A stretch of DNA of 64,000 bases from Pectinophora gossypiella (taxonomy: Eukaryota > Arthropoda > Insecta > Lepidoptera > Gelechiidae), in contig NC_065420.1 of assembly GCF_024362695.1 (NCBI RefSeq), positions 9,091,420-9,155,419 on the forward strand. Direction: 5' to 3'. A program made the position numbers and the translations under genes. Below, piece after piece: positions 50,389 through 62,011 of the stretch. Below the pieces are notes generated by a model. It worked only from the letters and a program-made list of their open reading frames with translations. It was not told where the DNA came from and did not search any database. Position 1 is the stretch's first letter; each line of letters starts with the position of its first letter.

Positions 50389-51921
50389 TTGACATTTAAA
50401 TTATCAATTTTATTTTATTTTACTATTTGTTGGTATGTTATACTTTAAATAACTAAAAATGTAGACCAATTGTTAAATGCTGACCAACTGCAGACTGTAA
50501 TACCATTTTTACCATACCATTACAAACCATTACCAATACCATTTTTATTTTATTTTATTATTTTTTTATACCATTTTTATTGCGAATAAATGATTATGAA
50601 TTATGAACACTGACTTCCGTACTTTGAAGGGTCTGAATTCTTACTGCGCTATTGTAAAATTTGGTCTTTAATTAAATACTTATTACTTACTAATTGTACT
50701 GAACTAGTCATCCTGTCTAATAGTAACTGAATGTTCATTTTCTACACGCTTTAAAAAATGCGAATATAAATTTAAATATTAGGCAATAGATCAACAAGCA
50801 GTGTGCATGTGGGTGGATACGTTTGCACACCCGCATCCGTGTTATCGGTAGGTAGTGATACACGGCGCTTGCTAATGAGAACGATCGATAATACGGTCAC
50901 CATAAGACCGGGACAGTCCTGCCGGGTCTACATGACAACCGCGCCGCGCGCGGTGCGAATTATATCGAGCGCTTAGACCAATAAAAGATACGAATGCTAT
51001 CTACGTATATGGATGTCAAACGGCTATTGGTCGAAGAGCTTTTTGTCATGGAGGTTGTTATGCAGGCCCGGCTGGTGTTTACCAAAATCTGGCGACGTAT
51101 AAACGGCAAAATATATTAAAAAGATCAAAAACGTTACCAGACCAACGTTTTTTTTTTGAAAATTTATATGCTCACTTTGGTTCATTGTCAGAAAGAAAAT
51201 TAAACATCAGTTAAGTATAATTGTGTTGTGAATAAAAATATAGACTAATTTTATTGAAAGTTATTTGTTTCATACCCCGTTTAGGAACGTCAAAATTAAA
51301 TAAAAACTACAAATTAAAATAACCACCTACCTGTCTACTTAACTTTATTTACAATCCGTTTTTTTTTAATTTAGTGAACGTAATTTAAAAATATATTGGT
51401 CCCAAAACCCATAACGAACATGGAAACAATATCCATATACGCTTACTTATCACCACTCCAAACCAGAGTTATGAAAAGTGTCCCTTCATCACTGGATTAA
51501 TATAAAAATGGCCGCCCTTATCAGATAATGCACTATATTGCCCCGGATAACATAAAAGTCCTATAAAAACCGCCTAAAAATTCAAAAGATAAATATGTAA
51601 GATATACGAAGCTTTTTTGTTCGCAAACCGAAATTTCAAATCATTCATCGAGCAAAATTTAAACGTGTCTAAGAATAAACTATACTAACCTACCCTTAAA
51701 ATTCTAAGGGAAACTATAGAAGAAATAACAAACGCATAACTTCTTTATTTGCCAACTATATAAACATACTAACTTAATTAACATCTACTTATACTTCAAA
51801 ATACTACGAACTACGTTGACGGCTACGAATTCTATTTATATCCATGCAGCTGCAAAACTATTTTCTAACCTTGAATTTTATAAAAAATAAGTTTGTCTGA
51901 TTTTTTCCTAGAACGCATTAC

Positions 51922-52098
51922 ATTACATTGACCAAATTGGGGATGTCATAGAAAAGGTTTAGGGTTTAGGGTTACTCAGAACTGGCGTACGTTTATGAAA
52001 CGATTGATGAAGTGTCAGCATCGAAGCAAATGGAATTCCATAGTCTCTGCTTACACCGGTGGGAAATAGGCGTGAGTTTAAGTATGTAAGTATGTCTG
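51922..52098 (+). mobile_element. RTE-like LINE 3' end fragment
   Basis: Plus-strand remnant of the same element as at 44364-44590. It has YIDQIGD-like coding sequence near 51926, a short GGTTTAG repetition near 51955 and the MKRLMK-like segment. It ends with the 3' sequence ACCGGTGGGAAATAGGCGTG and a TATGTAAG tail. It is degraded and has no intact frame. Confidence 0.6.
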
Positions 52099-52949
52099 AA
52101 CTTTTCTCCGGTAGTACATACAGAAAAGAAAATCCGTTCCGAGACTTTCAAAATAGGTAAACGAAATTAAGCAATTTATTGAAATAAAAAATGGGATCGA
52201 AAATTCGTTTAACTAATCCGATGTTGTTTAAACCCCAAAACTCGACGTACGGCCTCAAAGTTAATTAATAATGAAAGTTGCGTTTTCGTCAAGATGCTGC
52301 TAAGAATCCCCATCATCAATCTCGCCACCCCAACCCTCGTGAAATATTAACCCACTGATCTAAATGAAAAGCCTCTAGTGGTCCTGTCGTTTAAAATGCG
52401 ATATCCGCCACGTGAAATTTAATACGCAATCCCGTGTACTACTTACTACCTAATTTTGCAGCTGAAATATTTAAAAAGGGTCGTTTAAAAGTTATTTAAA
52501 AGAACATGCATTTTTATATCCTATTTATCTGAGGTGTAAATCCGACAAAAATATTATTTTAAAATCTGTTTAAAGCTAAATCTAGTTTTACTTCAATTCA
52601 CTTTATATCCGAAAATATCATGAGTGGATAAACGACCTTGAAAATAATATATTCGCGAATTTCTGGTTCTTTTATATCAAAACCCGGACGAATGAGGACT
52701 TTAAAAACGTTCCAGGACCCCATTGTTCAAGGAAACAGACAATTTAATTATCATAATAACAATTTATGATCAATTTCCGGGACCCGATGAACTTCGAAGA
52801 TAATTTTCCTATATTTTTCCTGTTGCGTTGCTTGCAAAAATGCAATATTTCTAACAATATAGCTACTGAAACGAGCATGAATTTAATATCATAAGTCCCC
52901 AGGGAGTAATTAGTGCGGAAGCTGTTTCTTGGCTGTTTATTAGAAGTTA

Positions 52950-53560
52950 ATAGAATTGGTAAAAGCGGGTGTCTCCCGCGCCTGGCTCGCCCGCTGCAAC
53001 CTGTTGCCGACGGAACGCCTTCCGCCCATAGCCCGCCGCTCGCCTTCTACTACGTCCTCTTCCTCCTCACGCTCCGACCTCCAACCTTCTATTCTCTACT
53101 TATTTCTAATTTTACAAACTAATACTCACCTCATTCACAAATCTCCCGGCAGCATCAGCAATAGCAGCAGCATTTTTTAATACACAAAATGAATTACAGA
53201 AAAACAATCGTAACGGATTTTTAATTTTTTAAATATTTTGCAGAAAACAACTCAAAAATACGAACTCACTATAGAAAAAAAATTGCGACCAGAAATTAAA
53301 ATAAAAGAAGAAACGAAGGAGTAAAAACGGTAATATTTGTGCGCGCGTGCGGCGGCCGTTAGCGAGTTAGAGTTTGGTGGTTTTATCAGGACGAGGAGTA
53401 GAGGAGCTAGGGAGGAGAGAGGTCAGGACCGGTGCCGCCGCCGCGGCTGACTGCGGAGTGGCAGCGGGCCGACCGACCACGGGCCCCACCCCTGGCGCAC
53501 GCGCGCTGATCTTCTTCCACAGCGCATGACCGACATCCTACCGAAAAGTGGAAAAGTGAC
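52950..53560 (-). promoter_or_regulatory. GC-rich patch, candidate promoter and 5' exon of a minus-strand transcript
   Basis: A strongly GC- and CpG-rich stretch in AT-rich surroundings, with its core at 53340-53520. Read on the minus strand, it is followed by a short AT-rich stretch. Next comes an exon-like segment with a small upstream ORF starting in ATGCTGCTGCT, and then a strong splice donor, GAG before gtgagt, at 53130/53129. This looks like a promoter with an untranslated first exon. The rest of such a gene would lie at lower coordinates, and no coding exon of it was recognised in the window. It lies 250 bp past the stop of the pseudoenzyme gene. Confidence 0.3.
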
Positions 53561-53812
53561 TCCTCCGTAGTAGATACACCATTATATATTAAATAAATAT
53601 TGTATCGTAATAGATGCTAGCTCGAGTACATAATTTTGACTCAGTCGAAGATTTTCATACCCAATTTGAAACATATCTGCCAGAGAGTTTGCAAAGTGAC
53701 ACCACTACTGTGATTCCCCCCTTGTTTCGCTCTGTTTATGAATTCAGCCACCCGACGGGAACTTACATTTAAAGTGAATGAGACGAGAATAAAACGAGAA
53801 AGGAGTAATTAA

Positions 53813-56117
53813 TCAAAACAGTTTGCTATATTTTTTATCATTGGCTATAGCATTGTAAAGCTCTCTGATTCCGCTGAAGTATCCTAATCGTAGAGAGGAC
53901 TCGTATCCGCGGGGTAGTTGCTGGAACTTGGTCATGATGCGTTTGTCCTCCCCGAGGAACACGCGCATCTCGTACGCAAGCGGAGTGCCCACGTCGTACG
54001 CATAGTCCACGCTGTGACCGCAATGAGGCTTACTTTCAGTTTCATAAATACTGTGATTGAGAAACAGTTGTACACCTCCGGCTCTCTGATTAACTTTCCC
54101 CGCAACATCGCCAGCCACTTTAGTGATGTACGCGTTATTAGGAACACTATTCTGCGTGTAGGCATGTGGGTACAGAATGGCATGACCATCGCGACGAATA
54201 GATAGATACAGTTTCATATCTTTCTTATAGCGTGAAATGATGTTCTTTATAAAAATGGTCTCGTTTTCGGAAGCGCCACTCGGGCCTGGATAAATCTGTG
54301 AGAAGCCGCTCTCCACTCTCTCACATGAAGACCACTGGTATTCGAAATTCCGAGTGATATCCACGCCGTAACTGAATCCGTCGTCTGAAGGTCTTACGTT
54401 CTTTCGCCACGGTATGTTAGCCTGCAATGAAAAAGGGCAAAATAAAAAGTAATTTTTAATTAAATTTGATATTAGAACAAGTATAATAAAAATCGTCTCA
54501 CATATCTACTGTACTCCATGCCGTCAGGGTTGGTAGACGGCAGAATGACCCACTTGACCTTCATTATCATGTCGTTGTTCTCCTCACACGCGACCAGCTG
54601 TTCTATAATGAATAGTGCCAGCCCTACTGAGTCTATACCGGCCATTTGGCCAGCGTCTATCAGTATCACGCTTTTTTCATCTTCATTTTTTTTATCCTTC
54701 AGTGGGATATTAAGGACAACCTGTTTAACAGTTTAATTTATTTAGTTTTTTAAGAGTAAAAATGCGATAGCAAAGTTGTATGGTGTGGGCTGGCCATTGT
54801 CTAGAAATAATTTGAGGCCTTCCAAGCTCTCTAAAAAATCTCATTTATTGCAGTTCTTCTATTTGACGATTATTATTTACTAGATTAAGAATAATATATA
54901 GAACGTTTTACCTCATAAAGATGTCGCCCTTCATAACTCAAAGCGTCTTCAAAAACGGATATAACATTCGGACAAAACTGTTTAATTGCTTTTAAAAATA
55001 TCATTACCTGAAAATATAAGCAATCCATGGATGATCTTTGCACGGTATTATTAATATTATATATATATCAATCAATATGTAATTACGTGTGAACTGACTG
55101 TGTAAGTGTTTCATTCTGGGAGGCTAAAAACGCACATTGAGGCAATTCATCTAGTAAAGCAAAATTACCATTCGAAGTTTATTGACATAGCGCAAATGTC
55201 CAATTGCAGTAAGTATAGCTATTTTAGATGAATTGCTTCAATATGTTTGTTGTCGCGAGCTGATTCGCCGCTTATATGGCTAGAGAGCGCGGAGATATCA
55301 TTGAATATGAACTAGTATCGTATCGTATAAGGGCTCTATCTCACTAGGATACTATGGTGGCGCTACCAACAAATTGTATGCAGCTGACAGCAGACACCGG
55401 GACCTATTTCATAAAACCTACAATTGTAAATTACAACATCACTTTTGCTTACAATTTGTTGGTGGCGCGATGGCGTGTTACTGATATATAATCCTTAGTT
55501 GTTGATGTTTGATGGTTAAGAATGCTTTTTTGGTATGTTGGTTTTTTCTACTGGCTATATAGCTAAGTTGCTTTAACACCTTGAGACTAAAATGAAGTTC
55601 AGTAGCTTACAGTGCTCACTCCGATACTAGCGTCTTCTACACACGCCTCTTCGTCCCGATCTTGGAGGGTGTCCAGCATATCTTGGTAACAAGTTCTTAG
55701 GGTTTTACACCTGAAAAGATTGAATCCTAATATAATTTTGCCTCGGATGGCGATCTCCCCGCAACAAAACTACATTAATACAATGCATACAGGTGTTTAG
55801 ATTTGCGAAAACCTTGACTCGGAGTGTTGCAGGATAGAATTCGTTGAATTAAAACAATAGTTATCAGCGATAAAGCTCGAATATGTATAGTCATGAGCAA
55901 TATAATGTACCCCTTTAGGACCCTGTCGCACTAACATATTAGACATTTAGTGAGACTTACAGTTCAATTTGTCAAAAAAGTTAATGTGACATGGTACCAA
56001 AGTGTATACATATTAATGCTCGTGACAGTAGGTAGAGTATCAAGGAAGTAAACCGCGCTCATTACGAGTACTTTGTAAATAAGCATAAAATAAAATAATG
56101 ATTTCATACCCGCACAT
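53813..56117 (-). CDS. M14 carboxypeptidase-like pseudoenzyme, 5' end uncertain
   Basis: Four exons are clear: 55710-55611, 55007-54912, 54720-54502, 54421-53813, all GT-AG and in phase. A possible start codon at 56117 (56117-56110, MC then a split Gly) would give 343 aa. The frame aligns along its length with the catalytic domain of the upstream gene, including NPDG-EYSR, WRK, VD-RN, YPG and the C-terminal helices. It also shares two intron positions, plus one extra intron. The active site is gone: GIHAREW has become GQMAGID (His to Met94, Glu to Ile97), the LSLHS histidine is Arg217, the asparagine of NRN is Thr164, and the catalytic Glu is Arg294. One cysteine of the family disulphide is also missing. 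Zinc binding and catalysis should be abolished. No signal peptide or propeptide exon is seen between this gene and the stop of its neighbour. A binding, regulatory or decoy role is possible but is only inference. The intact frame argues against an old pseudogene. Confidence 0.8.
55126..55246. mobile_element. Foldback MITE, GAAGCAATT family, in the pseudoenzyme gene
   Basis: Left CGCACATTGAGGCAATTCAT and right GATGAATTGCTTCAATATGT. It lies in the intron of the pseudoenzyme gene between 55007 and 55611. The sequence after it (TTGTTGTCGCGAGCTGATTC) also occurs at 18271, next to jockey sequence. Confidence 0.6.
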
Positions 56118-56416
56118 TGTTTGGTGACTGTTATGAAGTAACACTAAAAAGAGACAATAAAATTAATTATTATTTTTTCATAATTACGTTCTAAACTACT
56201 GATAAGAATAAAAAAGGCGGACCTGTAAAAATAAACAAATATAAAAAAGTATACATCTTCCGCTTTAAAATGTTGTTACAAGGTGCATTTATTACTTAGT
56301 TTTTTGAAAACCTGTAAGAATAAACCAAATAATAATAAAAGTCGTAAAAAAATATGAAAAATAATCATAACTTGTAACAGTATTGGCAAAATAAAACAAG
56401 TTTATCGTTTGGATTT

Positions 56417-56422
56417 TTTATT
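56417..56422 (-). terminator. Polyadenylation signal of the active carboxypeptidase gene
   Basis: AATAAA on the minus strand about 45 bases after the stop codon of the active carboxypeptidase. It marks the likely 3' end of that gene and separates it from the pseudoenzyme gene. Confidence 0.55.
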
Positions 56423-56466
56423 TCACATAAAACTAAAAAGTTATCGTTGTAGATTCCTTAACAATG

Positions 56467-59400
56467 TTAATGTTCAGACTTGTCATTTTCTTCTTTGTCT
56501 GCTTCATCAGATTCTGAGTCCCTTTTTGCCCTGAGTGGGCCTTTACCGTATTCTCTTCTGATCTCGGTAGCAAAAGCTCGGAACCCATCGTACAGTGTCG
56601 GCAAGGTCTTCTTGAGCTCTTCTTCGGGGTAAATAAATTCATAGCCATCGGTGAGCTCCATGGTGTATGAGTACGGTATGCCCATTCCACCGAATGCGAA
56701 GTCGTCACTGCCTCCAGCTGCCTCGTACCACTTGCCAGCACTCAGCACTTTGAACGGCAGTCCACCAGCATCCGCGACCGCCTTAGACACAATCTTCGCA
56801 AGCCTGTCTAACTTCCTCCACCGCTTGGGCAGCCGGTCCCTAGTATACCCCCACGGATACACGAGATATTGGCCATAAGAGTGCAAAGAAAGGTACAACT
56901 TTATCCTGTCTCTGTATTCCAACATGATTCTCTTAACAATTATAGTTTCTGGTTCTGAAAACGGTCTGGGACCAGCGTAAGTTTCCTTATCGCACGGATT
57001 GTGGGACACTCCGCTCACACCCCATTTAAATCCATAATTTCTGTTGCCATCGACACCGAAGCATCCCCCCTCCATGGCTGACATAGTCTTCCTCCACATT
57101 CGATTCTGTAAAAAATATCATATATTTAACAATGAAACTAAACAGGGTTCTTAGGTAAGTTGTAATCTCGATCGATGCGGGGACGATGGTATTAGATAGA
57201 TGTCAATTCGCACGCTTCGCTTCCTCCTTTTTATTATTCTAACATAATATCCGCCGTCTATAATGGTCAAGGTGACCTAATAATCTTCTTCTTCTATCGT
57301 GTGGGTTATGAGGTGAATAATATTATTGAGCTAAAGGCCTAATAATAAAATAATAATAATAGTGTTCTTTTCAGTATCATGCGAAGACTGATTGTCGTTG
57401 TGTGTGTTGTATGTTGTTGTGTTTGCAGAAACAGTTTTTTGGAATGAATTAGGTGTCTGAATAGAGGACAAAATGTACACTTATGGCATGATAAGTCTGT
57501 GTTAATACTAGTGACAATATAAATATACATAACCTAGGTAATCAAACAGCTCACCGCGAAGTGAGCCCTGACCAAACGTGCCCATGATGGTCGCTGCGTC
57601 GTGTTACCCCTCTGGACTACCGGGGAAATTCTCTGACAGAGGAAATATCCTGATGGAAGATTGCCTCCTCTTTTATAATAAGAATAGTTTATTTTAATAG
57701 TCTATATTTTAAAATTTCAACCCTTTCGATCTTTCGGTGAAATTTGTATTCCGGTCTTCCCCACATTATCTACGGTATAAATAAGGGTACTTCTGAAAGT
57801 ATTTTACTACTCACCGCAGAACTGGCCCTGGTGTATTCGTAGCCATCGGGATTAGCGCACGGCAGGATGTACCAGTCCACCCCATTCAGCTCACTCCGTG
57901 CAGATGGATCGGTCACAAACCGGTGGATTAAATATATCGCCATCGCAGGCGCCACCCATTCTCGAGCGTGGATGCCTGCCGTCATACAAATAATAGATTA
58001 ACGCTATTGCTCACAAAACATACGAATATCATACATGGCTGTGTCAGATGGCTTCATTTAAAAAAAAAACTAATCGCAGTAACGTTAATATAGAACTTAT
58101 TAACATAAAACTGGTGGCAGTAAGTGGAGATGACAATAATAAAAATAATATATTACTTATAATAGGTATTACCTGCGTCAATAAATATGATGGGGTTGCC
58201 AGCTTCGTGATTGCTGGATATCTTGACCAGCCTCATCTTCCGACCCTGATAGCTGCTGCCCACCTCTTGAATACGGATCTCCTTTGGATACTGCTTAGCT
58301 AGGCCCAGAATTATGTCTTGTATCTGAGAAAACAAAATTGTATTTGAATTAATTAAGTTTTTATGACTAGATTTCTACTCGTATGAAGTATTTTTCCGCC
58401 TCCCTTTTCATTTTCTATGGGGTGATATCCAGGATAAAGCCCATCCTGTGTTCTTCCTTCGGTCTCAAACTATTTACATTACAAGTATTAAATTTCATCT
58501 AATTCAGTTCAGCGGTTTAAGTGTAAAAAGGTTTTAGACAGAGTTTCTTTCGCATTTATAATATTCGTATGAATTTGCATCAGACGCCATTCGTTGCCGG
58601 GCGATAACTTTGCCTTTAACATTTAGAAATTTTCGTTTTTTGGGGTTATTTCAAATATGGGTCTAAAATACAATTTAGCATGCACTAGCAAAACCACCTA
58701 ACTTAATTTAATTTTCGACGAAATATTGGCCCCAATTCCTGCTCACAGACAACATGCATGCAGAGTTATAAAAAAAAAACCAAAAGTAACTGCTAAGTTC
58801 ATTAGTGAATATAATTATGTTACTTAAAAAGGTTATTAAATAAAAGACGTCTAATAAACAGTTCAATTAATAATAGGGGTAATAGAGTTAACAATCTTCT
58901 CTTTTGAATCTTTTTTCAGATATACCTAACACTCAATTTTGGAATCTAGTGTGTTTAGTTCAAAATCTAGTGTGTAAATTGCCTAGATGGGCTGGTTAGG
59001 TACTTGTACAAAGAACAAAGACAAAAGCGAAAGTGGTTACAAGGTGGTTTCTAGCGACCATATGTTCTAGGTTGTTACGTAAAATCATAGGGTAGTCACA
59101 CATAAACTATCTACATAATTATACGTACCTAGTACATGCCATTCTTTGCAACCACTCTTGGTATAAGTTATGATGAGCTATATCGGAATGAGTATCAGCC
59201 CGTTGCCTTTATTTCACCAATTTTTTTTTGACGTCATTTATTGACGTCATTTTTATTGACGTAAATTTGCCTCGGAGAGTATATTTTCTCAGTCTCTCAC
59301 CCAGCACAAAAAACAAGCTGATCTTAACACAAAAGAAGGACACAGATCATAATATACTAGACACGCATACATCTGTGTTTCTAGTACTCTATGGTCTGTG

Positions 59401-60793
59401 ACAGTGTGCTCCTATAAAGGCTATGATCATTTGTATACTTACAGTAGCATGTGAGTGGTAATTAAACGCTGGATTCGAGTTCATTGTTCTTCTCCGAGGG
59501 GTCCGCTCTAGATCCACGAACTTCCTGAAATAGTCAAATAATATATTTCTTCTAGACTTTAAATAAAATAGTGGGTTTCCAAGTTTTGACAAAACATGCA
59601 ACTGCCCTGTCATTTTTTTTTGTAAATTTGTCACGGAGAACTTTCTCTACATAGCTGGATTTATTTCGTTGTGAAGCACAACCCACATACGTATATAATT
59701 ATGTTTTTTGACATAACTTATCGTATGTCTTTTCAAATGGCATTAACTTCTTGGCCGGACAAATGGAGAGCGTTGAGGGCTCTCATATAGTTAAACTGTT
59801 CCATAGAACATAAATTATATAAATAGGGCCTCCTGCCCTAATTGTGAGTTCATCACGTTGCGCGTGAATTGGAGAAAAAAACCAAAACTAAACAGTAATT
59901 CAAAGAAATAACTATGTAGTGATACATCAAATTTTCAAATTACTGAATTTTATAATAACATTTTATGTTTTTTTAAAGATTGTCTAGTAGGCGTGTGAAA
60001 CGTTCGTTAGGTATGTACAACTTGACGATTCAAAGTGTAACTGTGTTGCCTACTGAATAAAAATATTTTTTTAATTTGAATGATAAACACAAAAAACATG
60101 TAATGTTATGCTGCTATATCATGCCACGGCATAAACATTCATGGCATTAACGTGGTAGCGGGCTGGTAATCCACAATTCTTCTGACTAATGTTAGAATAG
60201 AATAGAATCAGTCGGCTTTCGACCGATACCTACATCAGTATGCTAATGAACGACACAGCACTGGCTTTTGCACTTTGACAGATATTTGATGCTAATGTAA
60301 ATCTTTATCTATATATTAATCAATCTTACCTCCCATAATTTCTTTCCTTCACTTCTAGTCGTAATAAGTGCGTCAGTGCGAAATCCTTTAGGAGGTGAAG
60401 TTTGTCTGGAGGAACAAGTACGTCCATACTATCATTCACTCCTCGACTGCGTTTCAATACCTCCACTCCTTCGGGGTCATTGAACTTTAGAATTGACGTC
60501 ATCTGCGCCTCATTTTGGGGATACAAACGGAGAAGAGTGTGACTGGAAATAAAAATAAAAAATAAAATTGTAGTGTTAAAAAATAGATACCTTTTAGGTA
60601 TATTTGCTTTCAGCGTTTTTCAAACCGACTTACTTGTCATATCGGTCCGCAATACAGCCTCTTAATAGCCCAAAGATACCTGCAAAAGACATTCCAATAT
60701 TACATTAAGGTCAAACTCTATGATAGCAGTTTCTTCGATGTCTTACACGGTACCTAAATACATTGATAAAACACAATACCATGCAAATATCAT
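56467..60793 (-). CDS. Secreted M14A zinc carboxypeptidase, predicted active, B-like
   Basis: Seven exons on the minus strand: 60793-60754, 60679-60634, 60542-60330, 59524-59443, 58323-58173, 57975-57815, 57105-56467. All introns are GT-AG and all phases agree, giving 443 aa. Residues 1 to about 24 form a hydrophobic signal peptide ending CIA. The propeptide follows (DNHTLLRLYPQN near residue 28). An arginine-rich stretch, TPRRR at 108-112, is a likely trypsin-type activation site. The catalytic domain has zinc ligands H180 and E183 (GIHAREW) and H306 (LSLHSYGQ). It also has R236 (WRKT), N252/R253 (VDGNRN), Y358, S364 and the general base E381 (MELTD). D365 sits where carboxypeptidase B has Asp255, so removal of C-terminal Lys or Arg is inferred. 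C246 and C269 match the family disulphide. An acidic tail of about 20 residues follows RAKR. It is probably a digestive or extracellular exopeptidase. The first exon is my inference from phase and hydrophobicity; the domain itself is certain. Confidence 0.9.
57285..57339 (-). mobile_element. SINE family A tail remnant
   Basis: CTTCTTCTTCTATCGTGTGG then GTTATGAGGTGAATAATATT. A very short remnant in the last intron of the active carboxypeptidase gene. Confidence 0.5.
59703..59787 (-). mobile_element. Jockey-type LINE 3' UTR fragment
   Basis: It matches the 3' UTR part of the jockey element at about 18002-18088 over the whole stretch, for example CTTGGCCGGACAAATGG, and lies in the same orientation. 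It sits in the intron of the active carboxypeptidase gene between 59524 and 60330. No coding sequence remains. Confidence 0.6.
60083..60320. repeat. 238-bp direct repeat, copy 1
   Basis: Nearly identical to 62012-62250 (for example ATGCCACGGCATAAACATTC and GTCGGCTTTCGACCGATACC). It ends at intron base +10 after the splice donor of carboxypeptidase exon 3, leaving that donor intact. No coding capacity. Family not recognised. Confidence 0.8.
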
Positions 60794-61010
60794 TTCGACT
60801 TATTTTTAAAGTTCAACAATTTTAAATATTTAGTACCACTTCCTATTTTGTAAAAAATATGTGCATAAAATTAATTAAGCGCTACAGTTTGATATATCAA
60901 TTTATCATTTTCTTTCGCCTGCACAATTTCTATAAATTTTGAAAGGTCACCAAGCATCAGATCGTCCATGACGCTCTGAAAGGAACGACATATTGTGTCG
61001 GCTAAAATAT

Positions 61011-61214
61011 CATCATCATCATCAGCCCATTAACGTCCCCACTGCTAGGGTACGGGCCTTTCCTATGGATGGATAGGGAGATCGGGCCTAAAAAAAAGTT
61101 TTCGTCTCGAGCTCCTCCGTGCTTCAGAAGGCACGTTAAACCGTTGGTCCCGGCTGCATTAGCAGTCGTTAATAACCATCAATCCGCACTCGGCCTGCGT
61201 GACGGTTTAAGGCC
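61011..61214 (-). mobile_element. SINE family D copy with internal inversion
   Basis: It is bounded by the 12-bp direct repeat CGGCTAAAATAT at 60999-61010 and 61215-61226. The left part (61011 to about 61090) is the family D tail in minus sense (CATTAACGTCCCCACTGCTA). The right part (about 61091-61208) is the segment that should come before it, flipped to plus sense (GCTTCAGAAGGCACGTTAAA). AAGGCC is left at the outer junction. The head is missing. Confidence 0.8.
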
Positions 61215-61669
61215 CGGCTAAAATATGCTTGGAAGAAATTTGTTCCTAGCACTGATGACATAAGAGTCTTTTCTTCATTGTCCAATAATAGCATGGTCGC
61301 ACCAGCAACCTATTTCTTCGCCCTCGTTGTTTACAATACAACTATACCTCCCTTCCAATTTGAGTTGGTCACGTCTCCAGAACGTTTTATTTGCGTGGAA
61401 CGATTCTTTAATTTGTAACGACATTTATCGTGTTTCTCTTCCCTCAAGTAATTGAGCTGCTAGGGAACCAATCCGGCTTCTGGTAGGCCAATTTCGCAGC
61501 AATTGATGTCATTAGGCCGCCCTTTGACGCCTGAATCCCCGATCATTTTAATTTAATAGAAGTATGGTAAGTACGCTTGGTGCGGCTAAGGGTTCTATAT
61601 ACAATAAATACTTGACTGTCATAATATACTTCTATGTACTTGTGTATAATGACTTTTAATTACTTAACT

Positions 61670-61968
61670 ACCGACCTCTGTGGTCCAGCGGTTGAGCATT
61701 GAAATCACGATCCGGAGGCCCCGGGTTCGAATTCCGGTGGGGACATACCACAAAAATCACTTTTGTGATCCCTAGTTTGGTTAGGACATTACAGGCTGAT
61801 CACCTGATTGTCCGAAAGTAAGATGATCCGTGCTTCGGAAGGCACGTTAAACCGTTGGTCCTGGTAACTATTTACTGATGTAAGTGCCTTTGACTGCTCA
61901 ATCATAACCCTGACACCAGGGTTGATGAGTGTGGTATGCCACCTCACTCCCCACACGATAAGAAGAAG
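61670..61968 (+). mobile_element. SINE family A, full-length copy (299 bp)
   Basis: It is bounded by the 11-bp direct repeat ATTACTTAACT at 61659-61669 and 61969-61979. The tRNA-like head contains GTGGTCCAGCGGTTGAG and CCGGGTTCGAATTCC. The central module GCTTCGGAAGGCACGTTAAA is followed by a tail with CTGACACCAGGGTTGATGAG, CCCACACGATA and a short AGAAGAAG repeat. It is the best reference copy of this family in the window. Confidence 0.85.
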
Positions 61969-62011
61969 ATTACTTAACTGGTTGGTTTTTAAATGTATAA
62001 AACCTCTTAAC

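Larger units (their letters stand above)
47080..52940. other. Non-coding, repeat-bearing stretch
   Basis: Outside the listed MITEs, the SINE at 49738 and the LINE end at 51922, no gene is seen. 48200-48540 is pyrimidine-rich and gives a hydrophobic ORF by composition only. Confidence 0.4.

Noticed and set aside
53918..54205. Open frames on the opposite strand and in other frames over the pseudoenzyme exons
   Set aside because: They are shadows of the real exon at 54421-53813.
57541..57660. GC-richer patch inside the carboxypeptidase intron
   Set aside because: No frame fits the gene phases on either side, and the flanking exons already join correctly without it.
60871..60975. Exon-like minus-strand stretch of 34 codons after a good acceptor, starting SVMDDLMLGDLSKF
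   Set aside because: It is short, matches no family, has no partner exons, and lies just upstream of the carboxypeptidase start codon; chance cannot be excluded.
61230..61470. Short minus-strand frames next to the inverted SINE D copy
   Set aside because: Frames of about 45 codons are expected by chance in this DNA, and no domain or splice pattern joins them.
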